From Spirosoma endophyticum (GTDB lineage Bacteria > Bacteroidota > Bacteroidia > Cytophagales > Spirosomataceae), in assembly GCF_900112365.1 (NCBI RefSeq), contig NZ_FOLQ01000001.1, forward strand, positions 186,001 to 250,000: DNA of 64,000 nt. Reading direction: 5' to 3'. This document shows positions 43,276 through 55,385 of the stretch, one piece after another. The notes beneath the pieces were generated by a model. It searched no databases. It had not been told where the DNA came from and saw only the letters and a list, made by a program, of their open reading frames with translations. The number at the start of each line of letters is the position of its first letter. The first letter of the stretch is position 1. Position numbers and translations under genes: made by a program.

Positions 43276-44652
43276 TTAAAATGACGTACTTCTCAGTAAC
43301 TGTATCAATTCACTGGCGGTTGTCTTGGTTTGCTCACCGGTCACCATGTTTTTCAGGGATAGCAAACCCGTCTGTACTTCCTCCGAACCAATTAACACGA
43401 CATATGGAATCGCCTTCGCGTTAGCGTAGTCGAGCATTTTCTTCACTTTCGCTAGATCAGGGTATACTTCTGCGGTAATACCCGATGCACGCAGTTGGCT
43501 CAACAGCGGCAACGCTACCGCACGGGCGGCTGAGTCAAAGGGAACAAGCAGCAGGCGGGTGCCCTGCCCGGCACCGGCTGGAAACAGGTTCAGTTCTTCC
43601 ATGACGTCATAAATTCGATCCACGCCAAATGAGATACCCACCCCCGACAGGCCTGGCATACCAAACGTCCCCGTCAGGTTGTCGTATCGACCACCCCCAC
43701 TAACGCTGCCTATAGAAACGCCGTTGGCTTTTACTTCAAAAATGGCGCCGGTGTAATAGGAAAGCCCGCGCGCCAGGGTCGGATCGATTTCAATACGAGA
43801 ATCAGTTAGACCGTACTGATCTACAAATTGAAGCGTCTCTTCCAGTTCAGCAATGCCCTGTTGGGCGGTTTCGGACGTAGTGAGCCACGTTTTTAGTTGA
43901 TTTAATAGCTGCAGCCTATCAAGCTCACCAAAGCTAAATAAGGGGTCAAGTTTGCGAATCGACTCCTCTGAAAAACCACGCTCACGAAGTTCATCCAGCA
44001 CTTTTTCCATGCCGATTTTGTCGAGTTTATCAATCGCCACGCTCAGCAGCCCTTCCTGCCCCGGCTCACCAATGACCTCGGCAATGCCCGCCAGAGTTTT
44101 GCGGTTATTGATTTTAAGGGTAAAATCGAGAACACCTAAATTCCGGAATACCTCGTGAATCATCAGCACAATTTCGGCTTCGCAAAGCAGTGAATCCGTT
44201 CCTACTACGTCAGCATCGCACTGATAAAATTCCCGGTACCGTCCCTTCTGCGGTCGGTCGGCACGCCAGACGGGCTGCATCTGGTACCGTTTGAACGGCA
44301 TTGTCAACGCGTTCCGGTTCATCACCACGTAACGGGCGAACGGTACCGTCAGATCGTAACGAAGGCCTTTTTCGGCAATTTTAGGGGTAATTTTTTTAGA
44401 ACCGGCCTGTAAGTCAGCCTCGGTCAGACCACCGGCAAAATCGCCGGAATTCAGGATTTTAAAGAGAAGCTGGTCGCCTTCATCACCGTATTTACCCGTC
44501 AACGTAGTGAGATTCTCCATGGACGGCGTTTCCAGGGGCTGAAAACCAAATCGTTGGAAGGTTTGCCGAATGGTATCGAAAATAAAGAGCCGTTTGCGCA
44601 TTTGCTCCGGCCCGAAGTCACGGGTGCCTTTAGGTACTGTGGGTTTTTGCAT
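43276..44652 (-). CDS. hisS: Histidine-tRNA ligase
   Basis: 458 aa. HisRS charges tRNA-His with ATP. Class II motifs: PKGTRDFGPEQMRKRLFIFD, the HisA-like block RYDLTVPFARYVVMNR, motif 2 in KRYQMQPVWRADRPQKGRYREFYQCDADVVG, ARGLSYYTGAIFEVKA, and motif 3 in GGGRYDNLTGTFGMPGLSGV. The C-terminal anticodon-binding domain covers about residues 360-458 (LLLVPFDSAARAVALPLLSQ). A -7 element TAATTTTG lies only 4 bases upstream of the start, suggesting a leaderless transcript. It is followed by kup after 70 bases. Confidence 0.97.
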   Translation of the reverse strand: MQKPTVPKGTRDFGPEQMRKRLFIFDTIRQTFQRFGFQPLETPSMENLTTLTGKYGDEGDQLLFKILNSGDFAGGLTEADLQAGSKKITPKIAEKGLRYDLTVPFARYVVMNRNALTMPFKRYQMQPVWRADRPQKGRYREFYQCDADVVGTDSLLCEAEIVLMIHEVFRNLGVLDFTLKINNRKTLAGIAEVIGEPGQEGLLSVAIDKLDKIGMEKVLDELRERGFSEESIRKLDPLFSFGELDRLQLLNQLKTWLTTSETAQQGIAELEETLQFVDQYGLTDSRIEIDPTLARGLSYYTGAIFEVKANGVSIGSVSGGGRYDNLTGTFGMPGLSGVGISFGVDRIYDVMEELNLFPAGAGQGTRLLLVPFDSAARAVALPLLSQLRASGITAEVYPDLAKVKKMLDYANAKAIPYVVLIGSEEVQTGLLSLKNMVTGEQTKTTASELIQLLRSTSF

Positions 44653-44656
44653 GCCG

Positions 44657-44664
44657 CAAAATTA
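44657..44664 (-). promoter_or_regulatory. -7 element TAATTTTG four bases before the hisS ATG
   Basis: On the minus strand TAATTTTG matches TAnnTTTG and is followed by CGGC and the ATG at 44652. The usual start distance would place the first transcribed base at or next to the start codon. A clear TTG at -33 is absent. Confidence 0.5.
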
Positions 44665-44854
44665 CGGACGGGGGCGAAATAAAGTAAGATTGATTTTGGA
44701 GAAGCCTCGATTCTCCAATCAAAGCGCCTAATGTATCATTTCAACAGGTGCTTTTTCCGTTTCAGAGAAAGTCTACCTGGAAAGTTTTGGCTACGTCCAC
44801 AATTTTGCCCCACCCGTAATCAACAAATTTCCTCTTTTCAATTCGTGAGAGACC

Positions 44855-45835
44855 ATGAAAAAAATAGTTAAAATTATCGGCATTGTGCTGGGAAGCATCC
44901 TCGCACTGCTGGCCGGTTTCTGTATTTACGTAGCCATTTCGGGCGTACCAACCTACGATCCCCCAACTATTTCAAACCTGAAGGTTGATGTCACCGCCAG
45001 TCGAATAGCCAGGGGCGAAGCGATCGCTCAGATTCAATGCATGAGTTGCCACGCCGATAAAGATAATCGGGTAACGGGCAAGTACCTGGCTGAAGTGCCG
45101 GACCTGTTTGGCAAGCTTTATTCCAAAAACATTACCCAGGATACAGAGAAAGGGATCGGAAACTGGACCGATGGTGAACTGATCTATTTTCTCCGCACGG
45201 GCGTTCGGCGCGATGGATCATACGCCCCTGTCATGCCCCAGTACCCGAATATGGCGGATGAAGATATCCGTTCGGTCGTGGCCTGGCTGCGGTCGGACCG
45301 ATTCCCGGTGCAGGCATCAAAGCAGGAGCCGCAAGCCTCGGAACTAAGCCTGATTTCGAAAGTACTGACACATACGCTGATGAAACCACTACCCTACCCA
45401 CAAACGCTTGTGGCGTCTCCCGACAGCAACGATACAATAGCCCTTGGTAAATACACGGCCGATGCGATCGGTGATTGTTACTCCTGCCACTCGGGTGATT
45501 TGATTGATCAGGACAAAGTACATCCAAGTACCTCCAAAGGTTATTATGGGGGTGGCATTGAGATGGTTGGCGATGGTGGCAAAAAAGTGATCACCGCTAA
45601 CCTGACCTTCGACCAGGAGACGGGCATTGCCAAAACTTACACGAAAGAACAGTTTATCCGGGCCGTCAGAATGGGGGTTCGGCCTGATGGCAGTATTTTA
45701 AACTACCCGATGGAGCCTAAGCTGTCGTTATCGGACCGGGAGGTAGGCGCTATCTATGATTACCTGAAAACCGTGCCCAAAATCAGGAATAACGTCGCCC
45801 AAAAGAACGCTGAACTGCAATTGGCGCGTAAATAG
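44855..45835 (+). CDS. Membrane-anchored diheme cytochrome c
   Basis: 326 aa. An N-terminal membrane anchor or signal (VKIIGIVLGSILALLAGFCI) puts the protein in the periplasm. Two cytochrome c domains each have one CXXCH heme site: QCMSCHADK (about residue 62) and DCYSCHSGD (about 210). Axial Met candidates are in VMPQYPNMADEDI and the GSILNYPMEPKLSL region. Such cytochromes carry electrons from periplasmic dehydrogenases to the terminal oxidase. It is a single-gene unit, divergent from hisS, with a strong terminator. It might serve the GMC dehydrogenase at 2593, which lacks its own cytochrome gene, but they are 40 kb apart. Confidence 0.87.
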   Translation: MKKIVKIIGIVLGSILALLAGFCIYVAISGVPTYDPPTISNLKVDVTASRIARGEAIAQIQCMSCHADKDNRVTGKYLAEVPDLFGKLYSKNITQDTEKGIGNWTDGELIYFLRTGVRRDGSYAPVMPQYPNMADEDIRSVVAWLRSDRFPVQASKQEPQASELSLISKVLTHTLMKPLPYPQTLVASPDSNDTIALGKYTADAIGDCYSCHSGDLIDQDKVHPSTSKGYYGGGIEMVGDGGKKVITANLTFDQETGIAKTYTKEQFIRAVRMGVRPDGSILNYPMEPKLSLSDREVGAIYDYLKTVPKIRNNVAQKNAELQLARK

Positions 45836-45845
45836 GCGTCCCCTG

Positions 45846-45880
45846 AACTTCCCGAAAATAACAGTAGTTTTCGGGAAGTT
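45846..45880 (+). terminator. Terminator after the cytochrome c gene
   Basis: AACTTCCCGAAAA (45846-45858) and TTTTCGGGAAGTT (45868-45880) form a perfect 13-bp stem around a 9-base loop, 11 bases after the stop codon. Confidence 0.85.
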
Positions 45881-45989
45881 GCCAAAGCGCTGGGTAAGCT
45901 TCCGGGCCAACAACTGACATTAGATACGTACGTGTATGATGAATGCACTTATCGACAAGCCACTGGTTACATTGCCAACCTAGTAGCGT

Positions 45990-47855
45990 CTATTTGATGA
46001 ACAACCATTTGTTATACAGTGCCTTCTGGGCGGGCGATACGTTCGGCAGCGGTTCCAGCCGGTAGCTGGCCAATGGGTTTTGGGTCAGCGTGACGGGAAT
46101 TTCCCGCAGGAAACCACCCCGGTTAACGAGCACCTTGATCGTTTCCCCAGCCCGTCGGCCGCCGATGAGCCGCAGCAGATCGTCGCCAACCCGAACGCTA
46201 TCGACGGAGATTATTTCATCGCCCACGTTCAGACCACCGGTATAGGCGCCCGATCCACGCCGGACACTCGCGATGGTCGCTTTCCCGTTTGACACCGTCG
46301 TAGCCGCCCCCAGAAAACCATCTTGCGTCTTACCCGCTACGTTGACGAGCCGCAGACCCACCGGTTCGAAATACGTGTTGTAATTAATTGGCTCCGCTGA
46401 ATTGACGCCGATGGTGAAAAAATCGTCGAGCGAGCGACCCGCGATTTGCTCGGCCGCCTGCCGGAACTCCTCATCCGCAAACCCACGCTTCTGTTTTTTG
46501 TAGTATTCAGCATACAGGAACCGCATCAGATCGTCCAGACTACGTTCGCCGTTGCTTCCCGCCAGAATGGCCAGATTCAGCAACGTTCCGAGGACGCTGC
46601 CTTTGCTGTAATAGGAAATGGTGGTGTTGGCTGAATTTTCGTTGGGCCGGTATTCTTTTATCCACGCATCCCAGCTCGATTCAGCCGCTGACTGGACACG
46701 ACTGCCGGGTTGGTTCTCAATGTTCGTGATGTCGATCCCCACAATATTGAGGTAGGTCTCCGGCGTATGGAACCCGGCCCGACGCAGAATGTAGTCTTCG
46801 TAAAACGAGGTGCCTCCTTCCGACAACCAGAGCATATGGGTGTAATTTTCGGCCTCATAATTAAACGGTCCCAGCGCTACAGGTCGAATCCGTTTTACAT
46901 TCCAGAGGTGAAAATATTCGTGGGCCACCAGTGTCAGAAATCCTTTATAGTTCGCTTCGGTAGCGTAGGCATTCCGGGACGTTTCCAGCGTCGTGGAGTT
47001 CAGGTGCTCCAGGCCGCCACCGCCCGACGGAATGTGATGTACAATAAAAGTATAGTGTTTGCAGGGGTGTTCGCCAATAACCGTCGCAGCGGCTTCGCAA
47101 ACGCGCTTATAATCAGCGGCTAATCGCTTTTCATCGTAATCCACTTCACCAAACATGGCCACCGAGTGCGGTACGTTCGAGGCCGTAAACGTGAACGTAT
47201 GATGATTGCCAATCTCAATGGGCGAATCCACCAGCAGGTCAAAATCGGTCGCTTCATAGGTAAACGTCTGTCCGGCAACGGGTTCCAGCGCCGTAGCCAC
47301 GTTTTTCCAGGTTTTATAAGGCTGGACGACAACGCGCAGAGGTATATTTCTCAGCGCGTCATGATACATAAACATACTCGCGGGCGTCACGTAGCCATGA
47401 TCGGCATCGACAAAACTGGTACGTACAGTAAGTTCGTTGGCATACACCCGGTAGCGAATCGTCAGGTTATCGTCCGTTGATGCGGGCGTCGTTATGCGCC
47501 AGGTATTTTTGCTGATCTTCTCACTCTTCAGCGGTTTCCCGCCCGTCGTTGCCGTAAATCCCTGGACGTTCCTGGCATACTCCCGAATCAGGTAGGAACC
47601 CGGCGTCCAGACAGGCATTTTGATATCTATGTACCCATTTTTTTTCGCGTTCGTGGCCGTTGCCATATTCTTTAGCTGCATCTCTACCTCAAAGTAGTGC
47701 GTCTGTGGTTCGGGCATCGACAGGACGTACGTAACGCTGGGCGACGCGGCCGCCGGGGTTTCATCATCGGCCAATCGGGAACTGGCAATTGAAAAAAATG
47801 GAATAAAAAATGTCCAGACAGTAAGTAAATACAGGAGCCGGGCGTTTTTTTTCAT
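45990..47855 (-). CDS. Secreted M61-family metallopeptidase with a PDZ domain
   Basis: 621 aa from the ATG at 47855 (MKKNARLLYLLTVWTFFIPF), which gives a signal peptide; a longer frame to 47942 adds an unlikely polar start. The N-terminal beta domain (YVLSMPEPQTHYFEVEMQLK) is followed by the catalytic region with the zinc motif AHEYFHLWNVKRIRP (HExxH) and the later Glu in WLSEGGTSFYEDYILRR. A PDZ domain lies near the C-terminus (GAYTGGLNVGDEIISVDSVR). This is the glycyl-aminopeptidase family, which clips N-terminal glycine or alanine from peptides. It is divergent from the TPR gene at 47964, with 108 bases between starts. Confidence 0.93.
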   Translation of the reverse strand: MKKNARLLYLLTVWTFFIPFFSIASSRLADDETPAAASPSVTYVLSMPEPQTHYFEVEMQLKNMATATNAKKNGYIDIKMPVWTPGSYLIREYARNVQGFTATTGGKPLKSEKISKNTWRITTPASTDDNLTIRYRVYANELTVRTSFVDADHGYVTPASMFMYHDALRNIPLRVVVQPYKTWKNVATALEPVAGQTFTYEATDFDLLVDSPIEIGNHHTFTFTASNVPHSVAMFGEVDYDEKRLAADYKRVCEAAATVIGEHPCKHYTFIVHHIPSGGGGLEHLNSTTLETSRNAYATEANYKGFLTLVAHEYFHLWNVKRIRPVALGPFNYEAENYTHMLWLSEGGTSFYEDYILRRAGFHTPETYLNIVGIDITNIENQPGSRVQSAAESSWDAWIKEYRPNENSANTTISYYSKGSVLGTLLNLAILAGSNGERSLDDLMRFLYAEYYKKQKRGFADEEFRQAAEQIAGRSLDDFFTIGVNSAEPINYNTYFEPVGLRLVNVAGKTQDGFLGAATTVSNGKATIASVRRGSGAYTGGLNVGDEIISVDSVRVGDDLLRLIGGRRAGETIKVLVNRGGFLREIPVTLTQNPLASYRLEPLPNVSPAQKALYNKWLFIK

Positions 47856-47963
47856 ACGGAAACAGGAATACCTTCGTTTTTTGTCCAGATTTGACGTGTA
47901 ATTCGCCAATTCGTCGGCGAAACTACGACGCATTCCAAGCATTCACAACCGTTGATTTCGTTT

Positions 47964-51140
<3,177 letters not shown>

Positions 51141-51151
51141 GTACATCCACT

Positions 51152-52837
51152 ATGATAGTACGCCCCTTACTTACCCTCACCCTCCTTTCGGTATCGGCCT
51201 CGCTGTTCGCGCAGCAGGAGCCGAAGCCAACACGGCCCGTTAAAGAAGGCGAAGTAGACAATCAGGAAATTACGGTTGAAAAAAGCCGCAAAATCGTGGT
51301 GCCGCCCGCGAACCGGCTGTTCAATAAAATCCAGTCGCTCAAACCGTCGGCCGAGCAGCGGAAACTAACCTACGAATTTGAAGACCGTAAACTCACCGTT
51401 GGCGACCCGAAAATCACGCCCAATGTGCTGTCGCCCGCTACGACCCAGCCCGACGATTCGCCCGCTTACAGTAATTACGTAAAGCTGGGTGCCGGCAATT
51501 ACAGTTCGTTTCTGGGGGAAGGATTCGTGGGCGTTAATACCATGCCCAATCTGGCCCTGGAGGGCTCCCTTCGGCATCTATCATCGGGCATTGGACCGGT
51601 AGATGGCAAAAATTCGGGTCAGAGTGATACGCGGGTTCGGGTAACGGGTAAATACCTGGCCGAAGCCTTTAAACTTCAGGCGGACCTGGGCTACGACCGA
51701 AATGCGTATAATTTTTACGGCTACAGCCGCGAATACGCCAGCCAGCCTACCTTCAATCCTGACTTGATCAAGCAACGCTTGAGTACGGTTAATTTTAAAG
51801 TTGGGATTGAGAATACCAATTCGGATAACGCCATTGACTATTCACTCAAAACGGGGATTACGTCTCTGAAGGACCTTTATAATGCCTCGGAAACCGACTG
51901 GGGCACGAATTTCAATGCTTCGCTTGGCATCACTGACAATGTTTTTGCGCTCGTGGCGGCCGATGCCTACGTAACGCAACGCACGGATGGGTCAATTGTC
52001 GATAATCGGAACCTGTTCCGGGTGAAGCCAACTTTTAAATATACTTCGTCTCTCTTCACCATAACAGCGGGTATTAATGCGGTCAACCAAACCGATCAGC
52101 GGCAGGGTATAAATGACACCCGAGCGTTCCCGGTCGTGGATATCGACGTCGCCCCACTAGCTAATATTCACGTTTTCGCGGGGGTTGACGGGGATATCAA
52201 CCGGAACACCCTCCGGTCCTTACTCGCTGAAAACAAGTGGCTTGGTCCGCAAGTCGTTCTAGCGAACACGGTCAAGTCGTTTGATATTTACGCGGGTTCG
52301 AAGGGAAATGTAGGCGGTGGGTTCTCCTACGAAGGCAAAGTTTCCTACGCCCGCTACCGGAACTTCTCGGTATTCAACAACAGCATGACAGATACGACGA
52401 AGTTCTCGGTTCTGTACGACGGTGGGATTTCGAACGTACTGACCATCTCCGGTCAGTTGGCCTATGCCCAGAAAGACAAGTTTCGTTCGACGCTAAAAAT
52501 TGACTATTTCAGTTATGGTCTCGACCGGCTGGAAGCCCCCTGGGGACGGCCCGACTTCACTTCAACTTGGAGCAATTCGTACATCTTGAACAAAAAATTG
52601 TTCATCACCGCAGATTTGTACTTTTATCAGGGCATCAAAAACAAAAACTTCGCGTCGAACGTAACGTATACCCTAAAACCCATCTACGACGCCAACGTGA
52701 AAATTGACTATTTCCTGGGGAAGCAGGTTTCCGCCTTTGTGTCATTAAATAATATCTTCGGTCAGAATTACCAGCGGTATTTGTATTATCAGTCGCAAGG
52801 CCTTAACTTTCTCGGAGGAATCAGTTATTCGTTCTAA
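51152..52837 (+). CDS. Outer-membrane beta-barrel protein, TonB-dependent-receptor-like
   Basis: 561 aa. The signal peptide MIVRPLLTLTLLSVSASLFA is followed by a periplasmic N-terminal part of about 90 residues with a proline-rich linker and no clear plug domain. From about residue 100 alternating strands run to the end (SNYVKLGAGNYSSFLGEGFV, GDGSIVDNRNLFRVKPTFKY-like, STWSNSYILNKKLFITADLY), closing with SQGLNFLGGISYSF, whose final Phe is the usual outer-membrane insertion signal. Too short for a full TonB-dependent transporter, so a plug-less relative or other barrel is more likely. It follows the TPR gene and precedes the HU-SPOR gene by 21 bases, suggesting one operon. Confidence 0.75.
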   Translation: MIVRPLLTLTLLSVSASLFAQQEPKPTRPVKEGEVDNQEITVEKSRKIVVPPANRLFNKIQSLKPSAEQRKLTYEFEDRKLTVGDPKITPNVLSPATTQPDDSPAYSNYVKLGAGNYSSFLGEGFVGVNTMPNLALEGSLRHLSSGIGPVDGKNSGQSDTRVRVTGKYLAEAFKLQADLGYDRNAYNFYGYSREYASQPTFNPDLIKQRLSTVNFKVGIENTNSDNAIDYSLKTGITSLKDLYNASETDWGTNFNASLGITDNVFALVAADAYVTQRTDGSIVDNRNLFRVKPTFKYTSSLFTITAGINAVNQTDQRQGINDTRAFPVVDIDVAPLANIHVFAGVDGDINRNTLRSLLAENKWLGPQVVLANTVKSFDIYAGSKGNVGGGFSYEGKVSYARYRNFSVFNNSMTDTTKFSVLYDGGISNVLTISGQLAYAQKDKFRSTLKIDYFSYGLDRLEAPWGRPDFTSTWSNSYILNKKLFITADLYFYQGIKNKNFASNVTYTLKPIYDANVKIDYFLGKQVSAFVSLNNIFGQNYQRYLYYQSQGLNFLGGISYSF

Positions 52838-52858
52838 TCTCTCCACCGGCACGCGCTT

Positions 52859-53995
52859 ATGGCTTCCGTAAATGATTATCTAAAAAAGCTGCTCTATCAG
52901 TACGACTGTGTGGTCGTACCGGAGTTCGGGGCTTTCCTGACTCACTATCAACCAGCAGCCTTTACTGAAGCCAGTGGCTTATACTTACCGCCCCGCAAGC
53001 GCGTGGCGTTTAATGAAGCCCTTCGTTTTGACGACGGTATTCTGGCCAACTACATTATGTTGCATGAGCCGGTCACTCGCGAAGGGGCCCAGCGTCATAT
53101 TCATCTGTTTGTCAATGGCTTACTGCAAGATGTAGAACTTGTTGGTCGGTTTGAGCTTGATGGTATTGGTACGTTCAGCCGGAATGACGAAGGTCGGCTA
53201 CAATTTGACCCCAGTCTGCGGCACAACTTTTTCGGTGAAGCCTATGGAATGAGTGCGTTATCCGTTCAGCTGGTCAACCGCCTGCCCCAACTCGAACCAG
53301 CGATCGAAGCGGTGCCTGTTACGGCCCTTGGTCCTGTGTTGGTTCATGATGAAGATACTACGTTAACGCCTTTACAAGCGGGCCGTTCTTACTGGCGTGT
53401 AGCAGCCATCGCGCTGTTAATTAGTTCGTTAGGAGTAGCTAGTTATTTCTCCGTTATCAAACCGGGACAACCCCTACAGAGTAGTTTAGACCCGGCAAAC
53501 CTGTTTCGCTTACCTACCTCTTTTGCATCGAAGCCAGCGGTTGTAAAAGAAACACCCAAACTGGTTGCAGTACATAAAGTTACGCCTACGCCAGCCCCCG
53601 CGCCTGTTGCAAAAACGAAGCCCGTAGCTTCCCCGGCTGTTGAACCAGTAGCCCTCGCACCGACACCCGCTCCTATTGAACCGAAGGCAGAAGCGATTGT
53701 CGCTACGTCGGTAGAGGCCGTTAAAATGCTTCCGGCAAGTACAGTTGCCAAGACTCATGTGGGCGCCTATTATACGGTGATTGCCGGTGTATTCGCCAGC
53801 CAAAAGAATGCTATTCCCCTTATCAAGTACTTACATAAAGCGGGCTATAAAGATGCCTTTATCATGGTACAGGGTCGGAAAGGACTACGGTATAAAGTGG
53901 CCGCGGTAGGCTCATCCGACCGGGCAGAAGCACAGGCCAACGTACCGGCTATCAGTAAAATGATCGGCTCAACCGCCTGGATATTCACAAACTAA
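52859..53995 (+). CDS. Membrane protein with HU/CCDC81-type N-terminal domains and a C-terminal SPOR domain
   Basis: 378 aa. Residues about 1-140 look like two prokaryotic HU/CCDC81-type domains: VNDYLKKLLYQYDCVVVPEFGAF and then the region FELDGIGTFSRNDEGRLQF. A single membrane helix follows (WRVAAIALLISSLGVASYFS, about 180-200). A long Pro/Ala/Lys/Val-rich linker (about 225-285) leads to a C-terminal SPOR domain (YYTVIAGVFASQKNAIPLIK, GYKDAFIMVQGRKGLRYKVA), which binds denuded peptidoglycan at division sites. The layout would place a DNA-binding-like domain inside and a peptidoglycan-binding domain outside the cell membrane. It is followed by a textbook terminator. Confidence 0.88.
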   Translation: MASVNDYLKKLLYQYDCVVVPEFGAFLTHYQPAAFTEASGLYLPPRKRVAFNEALRFDDGILANYIMLHEPVTREGAQRHIHLFVNGLLQDVELVGRFELDGIGTFSRNDEGRLQFDPSLRHNFFGEAYGMSALSVQLVNRLPQLEPAIEAVPVTALGPVLVHDEDTTLTPLQAGRSYWRVAAIALLISSLGVASYFSVIKPGQPLQSSLDPANLFRLPTSFASKPAVVKETPKLVAVHKVTPTPAPAPVAKTKPVASPAVEPVALAPTPAPIEPKAEAIVATSVEAVKMLPASTVAKTHVGAYYTVIAGVFASQKNAIPLIKYLHKAGYKDAFIMVQGRKGLRYKVAAVGSSDRAEAQANVPAISKMIGSTAWIFTN

Positions 53996-54012
53996 TCGTT
54001 TCGACATTAAAT

Positions 54013-54044
54013 AAAAAAGACAGCTCTTCGGGGCTGTCTTTTTT
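54013..54044 (+). terminator. Terminator with a UUCG tetraloop
   Basis: AAAAAAGACAGCTC pairs with GGGCTGTCTTTTTT around TTCG (54027-54030), with one G-U pair near the top. It lies 17 bases after the HU-SPOR gene and ahead of map. Confidence 0.93.
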
Positions 54045-54093
54045 GTGGGTTACCCCAACGTTTAACTTACTTTTACAACAAAACTACGAAGTT

Positions 54094-54855
54094 ATGTCAT
54101 TGAAATCTGAGGAGGACTTGACAGGTATGCAGCAGATTAGCCAGATTGTTGGCTCAACCCTTAAGCGCATGCAACAATATGCCCGGCCAGGGATGTCGAC
54201 GCTGGAGTTGGATCAATATGGGCGACAACTGCTGGAAGAGCACGGTGCCCGTTCGGCCCCCAAGCTCACCTATAACTTTCCGGGTTGGACCTGTATCAGT
54301 TTAAATGAGGAAGTCTGTCACGGCATTCCTTCGGCGAGACGGTTTCTTCAGGAAGGGGATTTAATCAACATTGATGTATCGGCGGAACTGAATGGCTACT
54401 GGTCAGACAATGGTGGGTCTTTCGTGCTGGGGCAGGATATTCATCAGCATAGTGGCCTGGTAGAAGCCTCAAAGCGAATCCTGGCCAAAGCCATTAGCCA
54501 TATCCGTGGGGGCGTACAAATCGCTGAGATTGGTCGCTTAATTGAAACGGAAGCCAGACGAAGCGGCTATCGAGTCATAAAGAATCTGGCTGGGCACGGA
54601 ATAGGCCGGAGCTTACACGAAGAACCGCATGAGATCCTTTGCTACTACGATCGGTCTAACAAAACGCGTTTCCGAACGAACTCGGTGGTGGCCATCGAGA
54701 CGTTTATATCCACCAAAGCCACCTATGCCCAGGAGAAGGGGGATGGTTGGACATTAGTCGCCAGAGACAGTTTTGCCGTGCAGCATGAACAAACGATTGT
54801 CGTTACCAATAAGCAACCAATTATCCTGACAGCTGCGAATCAATTATGGAATTAA
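54094..54855 (+). CDS. map: Methionine aminopeptidase, type I, divergent form
   Basis: 253 aa from the ATG at 54094 (MSLKSEEDLTGMQQISQIVG); the longer frame from 54043 starts inside the terminator region. It removes the initiator methionine. Metal ligands are visible: Asp in LINIDVSAELNGYWSDN (both Asp, 11 apart), His in GHGIGRSLHEEPHEIL, Glu in VAIETFIS and Glu in HEQTIVVT. The canonical GDT and TIEP motifs are changed to SDN and AIET, so this is a divergent copy, and a second, more standard map gene may be elsewhere. A weak -7 (TACTTTTA) is 18 bases upstream. Confidence 0.9.
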   Translation: MSLKSEEDLTGMQQISQIVGSTLKRMQQYARPGMSTLELDQYGRQLLEEHGARSAPKLTYNFPGWTCISLNEEVCHGIPSARRFLQEGDLINIDVSAELNGYWSDNGGSFVLGQDIHQHSGLVEASKRILAKAISHIRGGVQIAEIGRLIETEARRSGYRVIKNLAGHGIGRSLHEEPHEILCYYDRSNKTRFRTNSVVAIETFISTKATYAQEKGDGWTLVARDSFAVQHEQTIVVTNKQPIILTAANQLWN

Positions 54856-54985
54856 AGTCCTGATTTTCTTATTACCACTTACCATTCGGAATAATAAATA
54901 ACGATTAACCTGTAGGCAATTGATAGGGTTGATAATCGTCAAACTCCCATAAGGCGATCCGACCTATCCTGGCGGCTATCGTCTC

Positions 54986-55270
54986 TCACGAATCCTTTTC
55001 AACAGGCTGAATATACCGGGTTAGTACGTCTAAAATCTCGGTAAAGTCATAGTGAAAGACAAGAAGAACATGACGTAGTAAAACCGCTGATTGACCAGGA
55101 TGCATCTTTTTAAGATACTTCGGGGTCGCCACCATAAGCTGAAAATTATCGGCTCCCTTACCCTCTGTGGTTCCGATGTTAAGGTTAAGTGGAAAGCCAA
55201 AGTCTTTCGGTCTATAACTAAATAAGTCTAATACATCAGACGAGTCGAAATCTACAATAATCGGTTTCAT
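54986..55270 (-). CDS. Imm8-like immunity protein, orphan
   Basis: 94 aa with no signal or membrane segment. The pattern, a short N-terminal strand with SSDVLDLFSYRPKD, then LNLNIGTTEGKGADNFQLMV, ATPKYLKK, and a final helix with HYDFTEILDVLTRYI, resembles the Immunity protein 8 family, which neutralises toxins of polymorphic toxin systems. The key Cys of the usual VCTPKWL block is replaced (VATPKYL). No toxin gene, RHS element or secretion gene flanks it; the surroundings are map and a GFO/IDH oxidoreductase. It may protect against toxins of neighbours, or be a relic. Confidence 0.55.
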   Translation of the reverse strand: MKPIIVDFDSSDVLDLFSYRPKDFGFPLNLNIGTTEGKGADNFQLMVATPKYLKKMHPGQSAVLLRHVLLVFHYDFTEILDVLTRYIQPVEKDS

Positions 55271-55385
55271 GACTGTCCAATGTGGTAGGCTTTACGTTGG
55301 ACGTGTTGGGTATATTGTCCCTGTTTAAGTGTTTAATAAGTAACTTTTTTCTACATAATGCCACTTATACAATAGCGAATTAATA

